Assembly (NCBI GenBank): GCA_020698575.1 | Contig: CM036247.1 | Span: forward strand, 1,570,436 to 1,634,435 | Reading direction: 5' to 3' | DNA from: Bostrychus sinensis | Taxonomy: Eukaryota; Chordata; Actinopteri; Gobiiformes; Eleotridae | DNA length: 64,000 bases | In this document: positions 11,231 to 22,198 of the stretch, piece by piece | Layout: each line of letters opens with the position of its first letter | How positions within the stretch are numbered: position 1 is the first letter of the stretch | Made by a program: the position numbers and the translations under genes | The notes under the pieces: model-generated | The model's database searches: none | Seen by the model: the letters and a program-made list of their open reading frames with translations, nothing else | What the model was told of the DNA's origin: nothing

Positions 11231-11386
11231 TAGATTTCAGGCCTGGAAATGTCCACAGCCATCGTCTTCTGTTGGGTCTCTGTGTTCCTAACATCAGCTG
11301 TGTTTACATTTTACAAATTTTATACTTTTGGTTTAAAAAGGTTTGATTTAACTTTATTTTTATGTTACAGATGTACACTATACACT

Positions 11387-12918
11387 GTAGTGGACAGTCT
11401 GAGAGGACAGAGGACAGTCTGAGAGGACAGAGGCTGTAGTGGACAGTCTGAGAGGACAGAGGACAGTCTGAGAGGACAGAGGACAGTCTGAGAGGACAGA
11501 GGACAGTCTGAGAGGACAGAGGACAGTCTGAGAGGACAGAGGACAGTCTGAGAGGACAGAGGCTGTAGTGGACAGTCTGAGAGGACAGAGGACAGTCTGA
11601 GAGGACAGAGGACAGTCTGAGAGGACAGAGGACAGTCTGAGAGGACAGAGGACAGTCTGAGAGGACAGAGGACAGTCAGAGAGGACAGAGGACAGTCTGA
11701 GAGGACAGAGGCTGTAGTGGACAGTCTGAGAGGACAGAGGACAGTCTGAGAGGACAGAGGCTGTAGTGGACAGTCTGAGAGGACAGAGGCTGTAGTGGAC
11801 AGTCTGAGAGGACAGAGGACAGTCTGAGAGGACAGAGGACAGTCTGAGAGGACAGAGGACAGTCTGAGAGGACAGAGGACAGTCAGAGAGGACAGAGGAC
11901 AGTCTGAGAGGACAGAGGACAGTCTGAGAGGACAGAGGACAGTCTGAGAGGACAGAGGACAGTCTGAGAGGACAGAGGACAGTCTGAGAGGACAGAGGCT
12001 GTAGTGGACAGTCTGAGAGGACAGAGGACAGTCTGAGAGGACAGAGGACAGTCTGAGAGGACAGAGGACAGTCTGAGAGGACAGAGGACAGTCTGAGAGG
12101 ACAGAGGACAGTCAGAGAGGACAGAGGACAGTCTGAGAGGACAGAGGCTGTAGTGGACAGTCTGAGAGGACAGAGGACAGTCTGAGAGGACAGAGGCTGT
12201 AGTGGACAGTCTGAGAGGACAGAGGACAGTCTGAGAGGACAGAGGACAGTCTGAGAGGACAGAGGACAGTCTGAGAGGACAGAGGCTGTAGTGGACAGTC
12301 TGAGAGGACAGAGGACAGTCTGAGAGGACAGAGGACAGTCTGAGAGGACAGAGGACAGTCAGAGGACAGAGGACAGTCTGAGAGGACAGAGGACAGTCTG
12401 AGAGGACAGGGGCTGTAGTGGACAGTCTGAGAGGACAGAGGACAGTCTGAGAGGACAGAGGACAGTCTGAGAGGACAGAGGCTGTAGTGGACAGTCTGAG
12501 AGGACAGAGGACAGTCTGAGAGGACAGAGGACAGTCAGAGAGGACAGAGGACAGTCTGAGAGGACAGAGGACAGTCAGAGAGGACAGAGGACAGTCAGAG
12601 AGGACAGAGGACAGTCAGAGAGGACAGAGGACAGTCTGAGAGGACAGAGGACAGTCAGAGAGGACAGAGGACAGTCAGAGAGGACAGAGGACAGTCTGAG
12701 AGGACAGAGGACAGTCAGAGAGGACAGAGGACAGTCTGAGAGGACAGAGGACAGTCAGAGGACAGAGGACAGTCTGAGAGGACAGAGGACAGTCTGCGAG
12801 GACAGAGGACAGTCTGAGAGGACAGAGGACAGTCAGAGGACAGAGGACAGTCTGAGAGGACAGAGGACAGTCTGCGAGGACAGAGGACAGTCTGAGAGGA
12901 CAGGGGCTGTAGTGGACA
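11387..12918. repeat. 20-bp minisatellite, about 1.5 kb, intron 1 of gene A
   Basis: Roughly 70 units of GGACAGTCTGAGAGGACAGA. Some units are lengthened by an inserted GGCTGTAGT 9-mer. The right third is enriched in GTCAGAG and GTCTGCG variants. Long ORFs read from it on the minus strand (12675-12984) are products of the repeat. It enlarges intron 1 of gene A to about 3.5 kb. Confidence 0.95.
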
Positions 12919-13174
12919 GGAGGACACTTTTGAGGAACAACTGGACTGAACTTCACCAAACGGCAACATCAGATGATCCTGCAAATACTTGGCTTTTGCA
13001 AATGTTTGATCAAATAAAATGTAAAATTCGTTAAAAGCTGTGTTTTATCTTTTATCAAATGTTTAAATAACAGTTTTAAATAATAATAATTTAAAATGTA
13101 AAAAAGGGGAAAATAAAATAAAATTTGATTGAACCCTCAGGAGTTCTATATTTAAAGATTTTGAAAAAAAGGCC

Positions 13175-13735
13175 CTAGGCCCTAAACTGAACATGTGTCT
13201 CAGTGAGTTTGTAAGTCAGATTTATATAGCAACACTTTTATTTCTTGAGTTCTCCCATTTTTTGTACTTTTTGAGGTGGTCGCCCTCGACATGACATGAA
13301 ATTGTATGGATTTCAGAAGCTTTTCTGTCACTTGGTGAGTTCAAATGCACCGTGATTTGTGGAAAAAAAATAGTTTTTGTGTCTAGAAATCTGGTCCCTA
13401 CTGTAACTACCAGAGATCATCCATAGAACATAGAGCACTAGAGAGGTGGCAAGTCCGGCCGCCATCTTGTGACTGTAAGCTAACAATGATGCTAAAGTGT
13501 TATTAGCATAACAGCAGAGCCTAATGTTCTTTTATGATATGTCTCCGACACATATTTCATCTAATCCGGATTGTAAACGGTTCCACAGAGGTTCAGATGG
13601 TCTGTGGGTCCAGTTTCTTGTCGGTCCTGTGTCTGATAAAGTGACTGATAATCGCACAATGGTGTGTTGTTTAAAGGCAGTCCGCTGGGCGCAGGGTTGT
13701 GTGCTGAGAGCGTCCTGTAGCGGCTCTAAACTCAC
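13175..13735 (-). repeat. Intron-1 block of the gene cluster, copy 2
   Basis: Sequence immediately downstream of exon 1 of gene A. It matches about 4058-4576 in the same orientation and 15058-15480 inverted. It contains the CGGCCGCCATCTTGTGACTG segment near 13456. Confidence 0.6.
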
Positions 13736-13797
13736 CTGTTGTCCACCTCCGCGGGCTCCCACAGCTCCGGCTCCTCCTTCAGCTTCACTTCTGCCAT
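13736..13797 (-). CDS. Gene A exon 1
   Basis: The 62-nt coding part of exon 1. ATG at 13797-13795 encodes MAEVKLKEEPELWEPAEVDN, and a GTGAGT donor follows. The start is chosen because the same ATG and peptide are kept in all seven paralogues and the splice phase fits exon 2. Its start codon lies 586 bp from that of gene B, in divergent orientation. Confidence 0.85.
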
Positions 13798-13886
13798 GTT
13801 TCACTGCGCTCTGTCCGCTTTAAGGCTCCGCTCTGGGCTCCAAGTGTCAGAGTTCTGTTCGGAGCTAACGCCACAGACAGCAGCCG
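13798..13886 (-). promoter_or_regulatory. Truncated exon-1 5' cassette of gene A
   Basis: Only the ATG-proximal 90 bp of the conserved cassette remain. The homology stops at a (TTC)n run, and the CTCF-like GCAGCAGGGGGCAGC repeats found in the other copies are absent. Confidence 0.5.
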
Positions 13887-13920
13887 TTCTTCTTCTTCTT
13901 CTTCTTCTTCTTCTTCTTCT
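13887..13920. repeat. (TTC)n microsatellite
   Basis: About 11 TTC units at the point where paralogues have only a short GAAGAAGAA. It marks the break in promoter homology of gene A. Confidence 0.95.
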
Positions 13921-13971
13921 GTGGTTTTAACGGCAGCTTGCATCCATGGAGTTGCATTACTGCCACCTTCT

Positions 13972-14010
13972 GGCACTAAGTCTTACAGACACTCTGTAAG
14001 ATTTAGTGCC
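13972..14010. repeat. 17-bp inverted repeat (hairpin) between genes A and B
   Basis: GGCACTAAGTCTTACAG pairs with CTGTAAGATTTAGTGCC across a 5-base loop with one mismatch. It lies between the divergent start codons of A and B and may be a remnant of a small transposon end. Confidence 0.7.
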
Positions 14011-14233
14011 AGTCTTGTTTAAGATTTTGTTGTCAAAAAAAAAAAAAACTTTAGAAAACAAAATACTTACAAAACAACAGCCTTTCAGTTCCTAAAAACA
14101 TCAGGACGGACTGTGGCCCTCGGACTGTTGTACATCTTCAAATCCGGCTGTCTTTGGAAAAAGTTTGGACGCCCCTGCTTTAGATAAACTGGCTGTAAAG
14201 TGCTCGAGTTTTTTATGAAAATGTTGTAAACCT

Positions 14234-14383
14234 GAGCAGCAGGGGGCAGCAGAGGGCAGCAGAGGTGAGTGTGGCCCAGATGAGAGAAGAAGAACGGCTG
14301 CTGTCTGTGGCGTTAGCTCCGAACAGAACTCTGACACTTGGAGCCCAGAGCGGAGCCTTAAAGCGGACAGAGCGCAGTGAAAC
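14234..14383 (+). promoter_or_regulatory. Conserved exon-1 5' cassette of gene B
   Basis: It carries GCAGCAGGGGGCAGC and GCAGCAGAGGGCAGC, close to the CTCF core (14237-14264). The purine-rich and GGCGTTAGCTCCGAACAGAA segments shared by the paralogues follow. No TATA box. Divergent from gene A. Confidence 0.55.
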
Positions 14384-14445
14384 ATGGCAGAAGTGAAGCT
14401 GAAGGAGGAGCCGGAGCTGTGGGAGCCCGCGGAGGTGGACAACAG
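14384..14445 (+). CDS. C2H2 zinc-finger gene B, exon 1
   Basis: 62 coding nt from ATG to the GTGAGT donor, peptide MAEVKLKEEPELWEPAEVDN. It splices in phase to 17690-17727 and then 17892-19072. Intron 1 is 3.2 kb and holds the inverted intron-1 block and retroelement debris. Confidence 0.85.
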
Positions 14446-15057
14446 GTGAGTTTAGAGCCGCTACAGGACGCTCTCAGCACACAACCCTGCGCCCAGCGGA
14501 CTGCCTTTAAACAACACACCATTGTGCGATTATCAGTCACTTTATCAGACACAGGACCGACAAGAAACTGGACCCAGAGACTGTTTAATTCTCTGTAACC
14601 CGGTTATAAATTCGGCTTTGATTTGGTGTGGATTGAACAAAGTGATAACGTTACCTCTGGATCTAGAACAGGAACAGCACTGAAGGCGGAAGGCGGCGGT
14701 GATGAGGACAGATGTTAGCTTTAGCGGCCCAATAACAGAATGGTACAGCTTCTACAGAAAATAACAAAGTAGTATTGTATTTTGTATTATTTTATTTATT
14801 TCGAGCAAGTGAATAGTTCATGGTGCGCAATTAACAACAAAACACAAGGCTGAGAAAAAAACAACAACATAAAAATAATAAATGATTGTGTAATAACATT
14901 CATTTTAGCAAAACAATAAGTTGTCATAATAAACCATACAGAAGAGAGCTGCTCAAAAAGGAGTGGGAAGAAGTAAAACTTATTTAATCCCACCCTGTCT
15001 CCAAAACACAGAACACACACTCAGTTTTATAGAATCTTATCATTTAAAACACACCAA
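14446..15057. other. Start of intron 1 of gene B
   Basis: The first 130 bp match the exon-1 downstream flank of the other genes. The remainder is AT-rich with no recognisable element. Confidence 0.5.
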
Positions 15058-16160
15058 AAAACACACCATTGTGCGATTATCAGTCACTTTATCAGACACA
15101 GGACCGACAAGAAACTGGACCACAGACCATCTGAACCACTGTGGGCCGGGGAGGAATAATAACAGAACGTTTGGCTCTGCTGTTATGCTAATAACACTTT
15201 AGCATCATTGTTAGCTTACAGTCACAAGATGGCGGCCGGACTTGCCACCTCTCTAGTGCTCTATGTTCTATGGATGATCTCTGGTAGTTACAGTAGGGAC
15301 CAGATTTCTAGACACAAAAACTATTTTTTTTCCCACAAATCACGGTGCATTTGAACTCACCAAGTGACAGAAAAGCTTCTGAAATCCATACAATTTCATG
15401 TCATGTCGAGGGCGACCACCTCAAAAAGTACAACATGTGGGAGAAATAAAAGTGTTGATATATAAATCTGACTTACAAACTCACTGAGACACATGTTCAG
15501 TTCAGGGCCTATGTGCTGTTTTTATCCCCAAAACACACATTTTACAAAGTAATGTCTTTACTGAGACTTTATTTAATGGAATAAAAAGAAAGAACAGGGG
15601 GAAAAAATCAAAGCTTGCTTTGCATTTTCTGAAAACAATCCAGCACCAGCACAGCTCAAAGATCCAGGAGAGGCCTTTCCTGAAACACAGGGGCAGCAAC
15701 ACAACAACCATATATTCAACCTATCAAGATAGGACGCCCACAAATATTTATTCTTTATTTTTCACAAAGAAAACTGATCTTGCCTCGTTGTTCTTAATGG
15801 GAATCTCTCTTTTTTTATAAAATCCACTGAGCACCAATGAAAAAGTGAGACATATTCTGAGTAAGTGGGACAGAGGGACAGAGGACTAAATGGATGAGCA
15901 GGACAACCAAAAGTGGGACAGGCAGTCCCTCTAGTCATGTCATTCAAAGTACATGAGGCCATGGCTTAAGTTTTGAAAATGATGGAAATTGTTTACAAAA
16001 ATAACAACATTGTAAATAAATTTACTGACATAAGTCTTTAGTTAAATGTGTTTTAAGTGTTTGTGTTTTGATTAGTTCAAATGGGCACAACTGGGACATG
16101 GTTTGTTGAAAACTGGGACATATCAGTGTTTTTACAATTATGTCCTGGGACATGGGACTG
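15058..16160 (+). repeat. Intron-1 block of the gene cluster, inverted copy
   Basis: Near-identical reverse complement of about 3376-4545. It begins ACACCATTGTGCGATTATCA, repeating sequence already present at 14515, so gene B has this downstream flank twice. Confidence 0.65.
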
Positions 16161-16540
16161 TCCTGGTAAAATGGGGACCTCTGCTCACCCTAAGTTATAT
16201 AGCTATAGTACCTGGCTGGCTATGAGGCGGTTACAGTGTTATTTGATCTTCTGGTATTGACATGATGGCTGCCACTGTTCGTGATGTAGAAAGTTAATAG
16301 ATAGATAGATAAGTTTATTGTCACATGCACAAAAAAGTACAGCAAAATTGTGTTTGGAGCAAGTCTCCGGGCCACAGCCACTCGCTCTCCAGAAAGTTAA
16401 ATACAGTTTGCAAAGGCACACATCCACAAACACAACAGTAAGATAACATAACAACACACAGTACACGTGGTCACGGGATGGAATTTTCATTTGGACTTGG
16501 TGAGGGAGAGAAAGGAGGAGGCAGACGGATGGAGGGGGGC

Positions 16541-16588
16541 TGGGATGGGGAGGGGCTGGGATGGGGAGGGGCTGGGATGGGGAGGGGT
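16541..16588. repeat. G-rich 16-bp minisatellite
   Basis: Three units of TGGGATGGGGAGGGGC. The plus strand fits the G-quadruplex pattern of four G3+ runs with short loops. Confidence 0.85.
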
Positions 16589-16944
16589 GTGTATGATGCA
16601 GTAAGAGTCTGAGCTTATGTTTTGAGAAATTGGAGCCACGACTCAGATGTTTAAGAGTTCAGTTCTGTGGCTTGTCCTTGAAGGAGATCTGGCAGTGCAC
16701 AGGGAGAGATAAGGAGACCCAGCTGTGAGTGACCTCCTGAACCCAGGGAGGAGATGTAGGGAGAAGGTACCATTTTTAATCCATTTAAGCTGATCTTCGG
16801 TTAATTTGTCCGGATCATAATCAGTCCATCAGTTCTGGAGCTCAGCGTCACTGGCGTACGTCCGGTTGATGGAGTGACTTTGCTTCATGGTCAGTCCAGT
16901 AACAGTTCACCAGTCTGACCCCCGATGGTGTCCAGTCTCCTCCA

Positions 16945-17048
16945 CAGTCTGGGCTGAGACGTCCCGGGACAGTCCTCAGTCTGGGCTGAGACGTCCCGGG
17001 ACAGTCCTCAGTCTGGGCTGAGACGTCCCGGGACAGTCCTCAGTCTGT
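16945..17048. repeat. 32-bp minisatellite, about 3.2 units
   Basis: Units begin CAGTCTGGGCTGAGACGTCC and are identical. Confidence 0.9.
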
Positions 17049-17689
17049 GCCACTCTCTGATGGAATACTTTCAGTCGCTCACATCCCTGAAGCACCCTTT
17101 AATTTCCACAGACAGCGCTGGGTGAATTTGCTGGCAGCTGTCTTACAAATCTTCCGATAGGTCAGGGCAGTCCCAGGGCCAAATAGGAACCCCGCTATCA
17201 AAAATTCCAAATATGAATAAATCCACATCCTCCACGGACCGGACTTCCAGGCACACAACCTGCCAGCTGGTCCAGGGGCCATGTGCACCGAAGGTCCCGT
17301 CCAGGAAGAGGGGTTCCCCCGGTGCACCTCTCTTAGGGAGAAAATGTTGTCAACAGCACTGAGTGAGCAGTTAATCAATTCCATTTGAGTATTTTCAGGA
17401 GCACAGCAAAGCAGGGGTCAAAAAGAAAAAGTCTGACAAGACAAAAAAAAGAAGCAAGCGCTAGACAGAGAGGGAGCAGTAAGAAAACACGTCTGCACTG
17501 TACAGAAGCAGGAAGTTCTAAAAGGTAAAGCTAAGCGTCTCTCTGTGCATCCTTATAACGAACGACCTAGACCTAACCAACAACTGTTACAAGCTCTCAG
17601 ATAGAGTTTGAGTACTAAAGGTCCACTACACCTTCTATGAACATTGTACGTATGGTATGTACCAATAATTTTCTTTTGGTCTCTCACAG

Positions 17690-17727
17690 TGAGGTCCCTC
17701 AGATCCACATGGACACAGACAGAAAAG
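17690..17727 (+). CDS. Gene B exon 2 (38 nt)
   Basis: Bounded by TCTCTCACAG and GTAAGA, encoding SEVPQIHMDTDRK in phase with both neighbours. The preceding 150 bp of intron (AACGACCTAGACCTAACCAA) are conserved before exon 2 of gene D (33824-33845). Confidence 0.85.
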
Positions 17728-17891
17728 GTAAGAAACTTCAACCTGACAGCTCCCAGGTTTCAGTGAATACAGTTTGATCATTGTACGATGAAAACAGAAC
17801 TTTAAAATGCCAATAAGTAGTACACTGGCAAAAAATGCATAATGTCATTCTGCTCTGGGCTAACGTTGTTTTGTCATTCTGTGTCCTGCAG

Positions 17892-19072
17892 GCGTCCAGA
17901 GTCAATATGAACCTGGTCCCAGTCTGGTCCACATTAAAGAAGAACCAGAGGAACTGCAAATCAAACAGGAGCCACTCCAAGATTTTCCATTCATCTGTGT
18001 CTCTGTGAAGAGTGAAGATGAAGAAGAGGAGTCCTCTCTCCTTCATCAAACACTGAAAGAGGAGAACAGAGAGGACACTGATGCAGCAGAACCAGGTTTA
18101 GAGAAACATTCAGAGTCAGAGAGAGAAGAACACACTGAGAAGCTCCAATTCGATGTCTCTGATTTGGAGCGGAGCTGGGAATGGGAACCTCCATCCAAGA
18201 CTTCTGCCCAAAGTGAACCACAAATAGACAATTCTTCAGAGACTGACGACTCTGACGACTGGACTCCTTCAGTCCAAAAAAGTCCAGGTCCCAAAAAAAA
18301 GGAGCACAAATGCTCTGAATGTGGAAAGGTGTTTCCGAACAGCACCAGATTAAAGACGCATCAATGGATTCACACAGGAGAGAGACCATTCAAATGTTCA
18401 GTTTGTGGAAAGGGTTTTACACAACGGCATTATCTACAAGTGCACATGAGAATCCACACAGGAGAGAGGCCATTCAAATGTTCAGTTTGTTCAATGGATT
18501 TTACAGAAAAGGCAGGTCTTAAATCACACATGAGGACTCACACAGGAGAGAGACCATTCAAATGTTTGGTCTGTGCAAAGGGTTTTACAGTACAGAGTAA
18601 CCTTATAGTACACATGAGAACCCACACAGGAGAAAAACCTTACAAATGTTCGATTTGTGGAATGGATTTTACAGTAAAAGGAGCTCTTAAATCACACACG
18701 AGGACTCACACAGGGGAGAGACCGTTTAAATGTACGGTTTGTGCAAAGAGTTTTAGAGTAAACACAGGTCTTAAATTACACATGAGGACTCACACAGGAG
18801 AGAGACCATTCAAATGTTTGGTCTGTGCAAAAGATTTTACAGTAAAGGATTCTCTAAAACTACACATGAGAACTCACACAGGAGAAAGACCATTCAAATG
18901 TACGGTTTGCGGAAAGGGATTCATAGACAAGAATAAAGTAAGGAAACATATGAGAACTCACACAGAGGAGAGACCATTCAGCTGTTCAGTTTGTCCAAGG
19001 GAATTTAATCTAAAGGGTAATTTAAAACGACACATGAAGACTCACACAGAAGAGCCGCCGTTCGAATGTTAA
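17892..19072 (+). CDS. C2H2 zinc-finger protein gene B, exon 3
   Basis: The acceptor CCTGCAG precedes 17892 and TAA ends at 19072; the spliced protein has 426 residues. SUMO-consensus motifs (hydrophobic-K-x-E) sit at about residues 6-9, 48-51, 57-60, 72-75 and 88-91. The acidic SSETDDSDDWTPS segment is at about 148-160. Nine C2H2 fingers follow from residue 172 with TGERP/TGEKP linkers. Finger 1 has helix NSTRLKT and finger 8 has DKNKVRK. The protein stops at the first cysteine of what would be a tenth finger (EEPPFEC). Fingers of this kind bind DNA or RNA and such genes usually act as nuclear repressors; the target here is unknown. The fingers are intact, so the gene looks functional. Confidence 0.92.
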
Positions 19073-19340
19073 GCTCGCTGTCAGGAACTGCTCTGCTCTT
19101 CAGCATTTTAAAAAGTATTTTTTAAAGTTTTGTCGACCAGAGCTACATTCTGAGTTAGGGCAGTGATCGAACTCATCGACTTGTATTTGATCACACACAG
19201 CTCCATTTACAGGGTAGCTCCAAAGTCTTAAAAGTATTTAAAAGGCATTAAATCGTTGCCAAAATCAAGGTCTTAAAAGTATTAAATTGAATGGGGAGGT
19301 ATTCAATTTTGTTCATCTACGTCTTAAATTGTCAAAATGG
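19073..19340 (+). other. 3' flank of gene B
   Basis: About 19190-19300 (GTCTTAAAAGTATT repeats) matches sequence after the stop of gene C (30195-30275). Probably 3' UTR shared by paralogues; no clear polyadenylation signal could be fixed. Confidence 0.45.
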
Positions 19341-19358
19341 GACATCTAAATGAAGTTT

Positions 19359-19556
19359 TTAGTGAAAGTTGGAGAAAGTTGTTTTGGCAATGGAAATTCT
19401 TCTCTTGGTTTCTTCATCACATTTGCCGTCTTCAGTGAGTTTATGGCCTAGATAGTTAAAACTTTCAACTTGTTCTATTTCTACTTCATCAATCCTTATG
19501 TTAAGTCTAGGTCTTTCTTCATTTTTACTGAAAGCCATTCTTTGTTTTCTTTGCAT
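19359..19556 (-). mobile_element. LINE RT fragment, RTE-like C-terminal part
   Basis: A minus frame reads FNYLGHKLTEDGKCDEETKR, the conserved region after the RT palm in RTE/L1-like LINEs. It is not followed in phase by the fragment upstream, which looks like another LINE type. Confidence 0.6.
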
Positions 19557-19562
19557 TCATTT

Positions 19563-20535
19563 TTATGTTGAACTCATTTCATGCTCAATAATACCTAATA
19601 TTTTTAGATTCTTTCCTGAACAGAAAAAAAATGTATCATCTGCAAAAAGAGCAAAATGTAATATTTTTGACACATCACAAAGATCATTAATATATAAAAT
19701 AAAACGTTTAGGCCCCAGTACAGAGCCTTGGGGGACTCCACATAAGATTTTATGACATTTTGACACATATCCAGAAAAATCTACGTATTGTTTTCTATTC
19801 TCTAAAAAAACTCATTACCTCTGATTCCATATGTTTGTAATTTTGCTATTAAAATACCGTGATCAATGGTATCGAAGGCCTTCTTAAGGTCAATAAAGAC
19901 TTCTGTTTTCTATTTCTGTAGTAATATCTTCAATAAATTTTGTATCAGTGCTAAGGCTGTAGAACGGCTGCTTCAAAACCCATACTGACTGTTTTTTGTT
20001 TTTTTTTTCAATAAAATACAATTTTTCTACAAAAAGTTTCTCAAAAAATTTGGTAAATTGAGAACGCCAAGATATGGGTCTGTAATTTGTGAGGCCATGC
20101 CTGTCACCAGATTTATAAAGAGGAATAATCTTAGCCATCTTCATTCTGTCTGGGAAGACACTTGTATTGAAAGAAAGGTTGATAATATGACTCAAAGGTT
20201 TGGTGTCTTTTTGACGATGCACGTGTCTAAACCATCATCACACGAAGTCTTGCTTTAAAATCTGGATACAGTGATAATTATTTTAGTCTCACTCCCCCAA
20301 GATTCAGTGATTGTATAACTTTGCTTTCCCCTTTCCACTTTTTCTCTCCATCGTGTGTTTGAATAGATTTGGACTAACATTCACAAAACATGAATTAAAT
20401 TCATCTGCCATTACTGCTGCACAGATTTCTTTGTTCTGTTTGTTAACTACATAATCTGGTTGATTAAGAGTCACTTTATCTCCTATAACACTCCTTAGCA
20501 CATTCCACATACCTTGAATATTATTATTTTGCATT
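19563..20535 (-). mobile_element. LINE RT fragment, jockey/L2-like
   Basis: Minus-strand pieces in RT order: MADEFNSCFVNVSPNL (about 20400), PLYKSGDRHGLTNYRPIS (about 20070-20125), then CGVPQGSVLGPKRFILYIND with the catalytic FADDT box (19620-19755). Frameshifts separate them. Both ends are truncated. Confidence 0.75.
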
Positions 20536-20585
20536 AAAATGTTGGTATAGTAGTCTTTCTTAACTTAACTTTTTAACTCTCATTA

Positions 20586-22198
20586 TTGTAGGAGTAGTGG
20601 ATTTTGCTGCTGATATTTGTTTCTAACTCAAAAAGGACATTCCTTTCAGGAGCCACAGTGTGTGGCCTATAGTGACCCAAGGACAATAAGAATGGTTATC
20701 TGCTTTCTGGTGCACCTCATGGCAACTTTTGTTGACTTAAAAATCATAAATCCGCTATAAACTTCTTTTCTACCAGATGTGAAGATAAGAGCACTCGTCA
20801 CTACAGCTAACCTCAAACTGACCTTTTACAAATTCTAGGAGGACTCGAAATGTGGAGCAATACTGCCACCTAGTGGCCAGGACAGACTGTGGTCACTATA
20901 CTCAATTCAAGAGACAGATTTCATGCATATACATGTTCAAAATGTCATAACTATTTTGTGCAAACTGTTGAAATCTTCATGTCTAATATTGGTTGGATAT
21001 GTGCTTATTCAGTATCATTATTCACCAGTGTTGTTTATGTTGCTACAAAACGTTCCACTCACTTTAAATGTAACATGCCTTAAAACTTAGTTAAATTGAA
21101 GTGGAGTAAAACACATTTCTTTTATGACATTTACTTTGCATCTAGCAAAGCAAAGGTAATTTGATTTCCCCACAATCACTGCAGAGAACAGAGGGCCGCC
21201 CCCGTTTTAACACAGAGTTAAATACGACCAGATCCTTTGTTCTACATCTATGTCTTCTTCTTCTTGTCTCATGTTTGTTTGGGTTAAGTTTACTTTGCCG
21301 GTGATAATATCTTTTCACAATAAGTCGTCAAAACTTTTATTTGATAGTTCTCAGGTATCATTTTTATCGTTTATTTTGAAAGCCTCTCGTCGCACAACAT
21401 CTGCCAGCTTTAACAACCTCTGCCATGACCAAAGCGGCTGTTTCAAGAAGTTATACTTCTAAAGTTTTTGAGTCGCTGTGAAAGTGTTTTTATTGAACTT
21501 TTGCCTTACTCTGAGACTTTGCCGCTGCCTTACACTGAACAACAGCTAAACTCTCCCTGAGCGGCATCACGCTCGCTGTTAAACCTAACGGGACATCTGG
21601 AGACCTGCTTGTTGAGCTTTGGAGGACAAACCTATGAACCGCGGTTTGGACCGGGAAGACCAGGCCTGGGACTCCCCGCGGATCCAAAAGGACAAGGACC
21701 AACATCCGAGCCCCGACTGAACCCAGAGGCTGCTGTCGTCATCGTCCTCTCTCCTGCTCTGAGAACAGTAAGGCAGTGTGTGTGACCTTCATGGCGTCAA
21801 TAGTCTTAAAGAGTCTCATATCCACCTTTATTCCCTAAAATCTCCAATAATTTAATAAGTCATACCATAACTTTACTCCACTACAATTAATATCAGTAAT
21901 AATCAGTAATTCTGCATAACAGTTCTGTTCAAAATTACATTCTTTTCAGTATTTACCTGTGCCTTTCAGTTTACTATTTTGCCTAATTTTGTAAATAAAC
22001 TTTATACTTAATCTAATTTAAGTTGAGTTTGGTGATCTTTGTCTGTTATAATAAGTCCCTGCTGGTTAACCGTTCCCTCCTTAGACATTAGTTTTAGGTG
22101 TTTTAATCTACATGGCAGCACAAGGCTGACTGGTACCGATGTAGGCTTAACACTCAATCTAAGTAAATATATTTTATATGTATGCTACAATATACTGT
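20586..22198. repeat. 1.5-kb direct repeat, copy 1 (uninterrupted)
   Basis: Matches 26174-27691 and 28415-28513 with few differences, in the same orientation. It starts TTGTAGGAGTAGTGGATTTT. Small ORFs in it (such as 21490-21705 minus) have no recognisable domain. At 22101/22102 it keeps the uninterrupted site that carries a 723-bp insertion in copy 2. Confidence 0.85.

Larger units (their letters stand above)
16293..17440 (-). mobile_element. Possible retroelement 3' region
   Basis: Read on the minus strand it ends TGTGACAATAAACTTATC followed by a short CTAT tandem, the pattern of a LINE or SINE 3' tail. A 101-codon minus ORF at 17079-17384 has no domain I can name. It contains two minisatellites listed separately. 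Confidence 0.35.

Noticed and set aside
12675..12984. Minus-strand Ser/Leu/Pro/Cys-rich ORFs
   Set aside because: Translation of the 20-bp minisatellite in intron 1 of gene A.
18319..18522. Short ORFs overlapping the finger exons in other frames
   Set aside because: Shadows of the finger repeats; also seen on the opposite strand of every paralogue.
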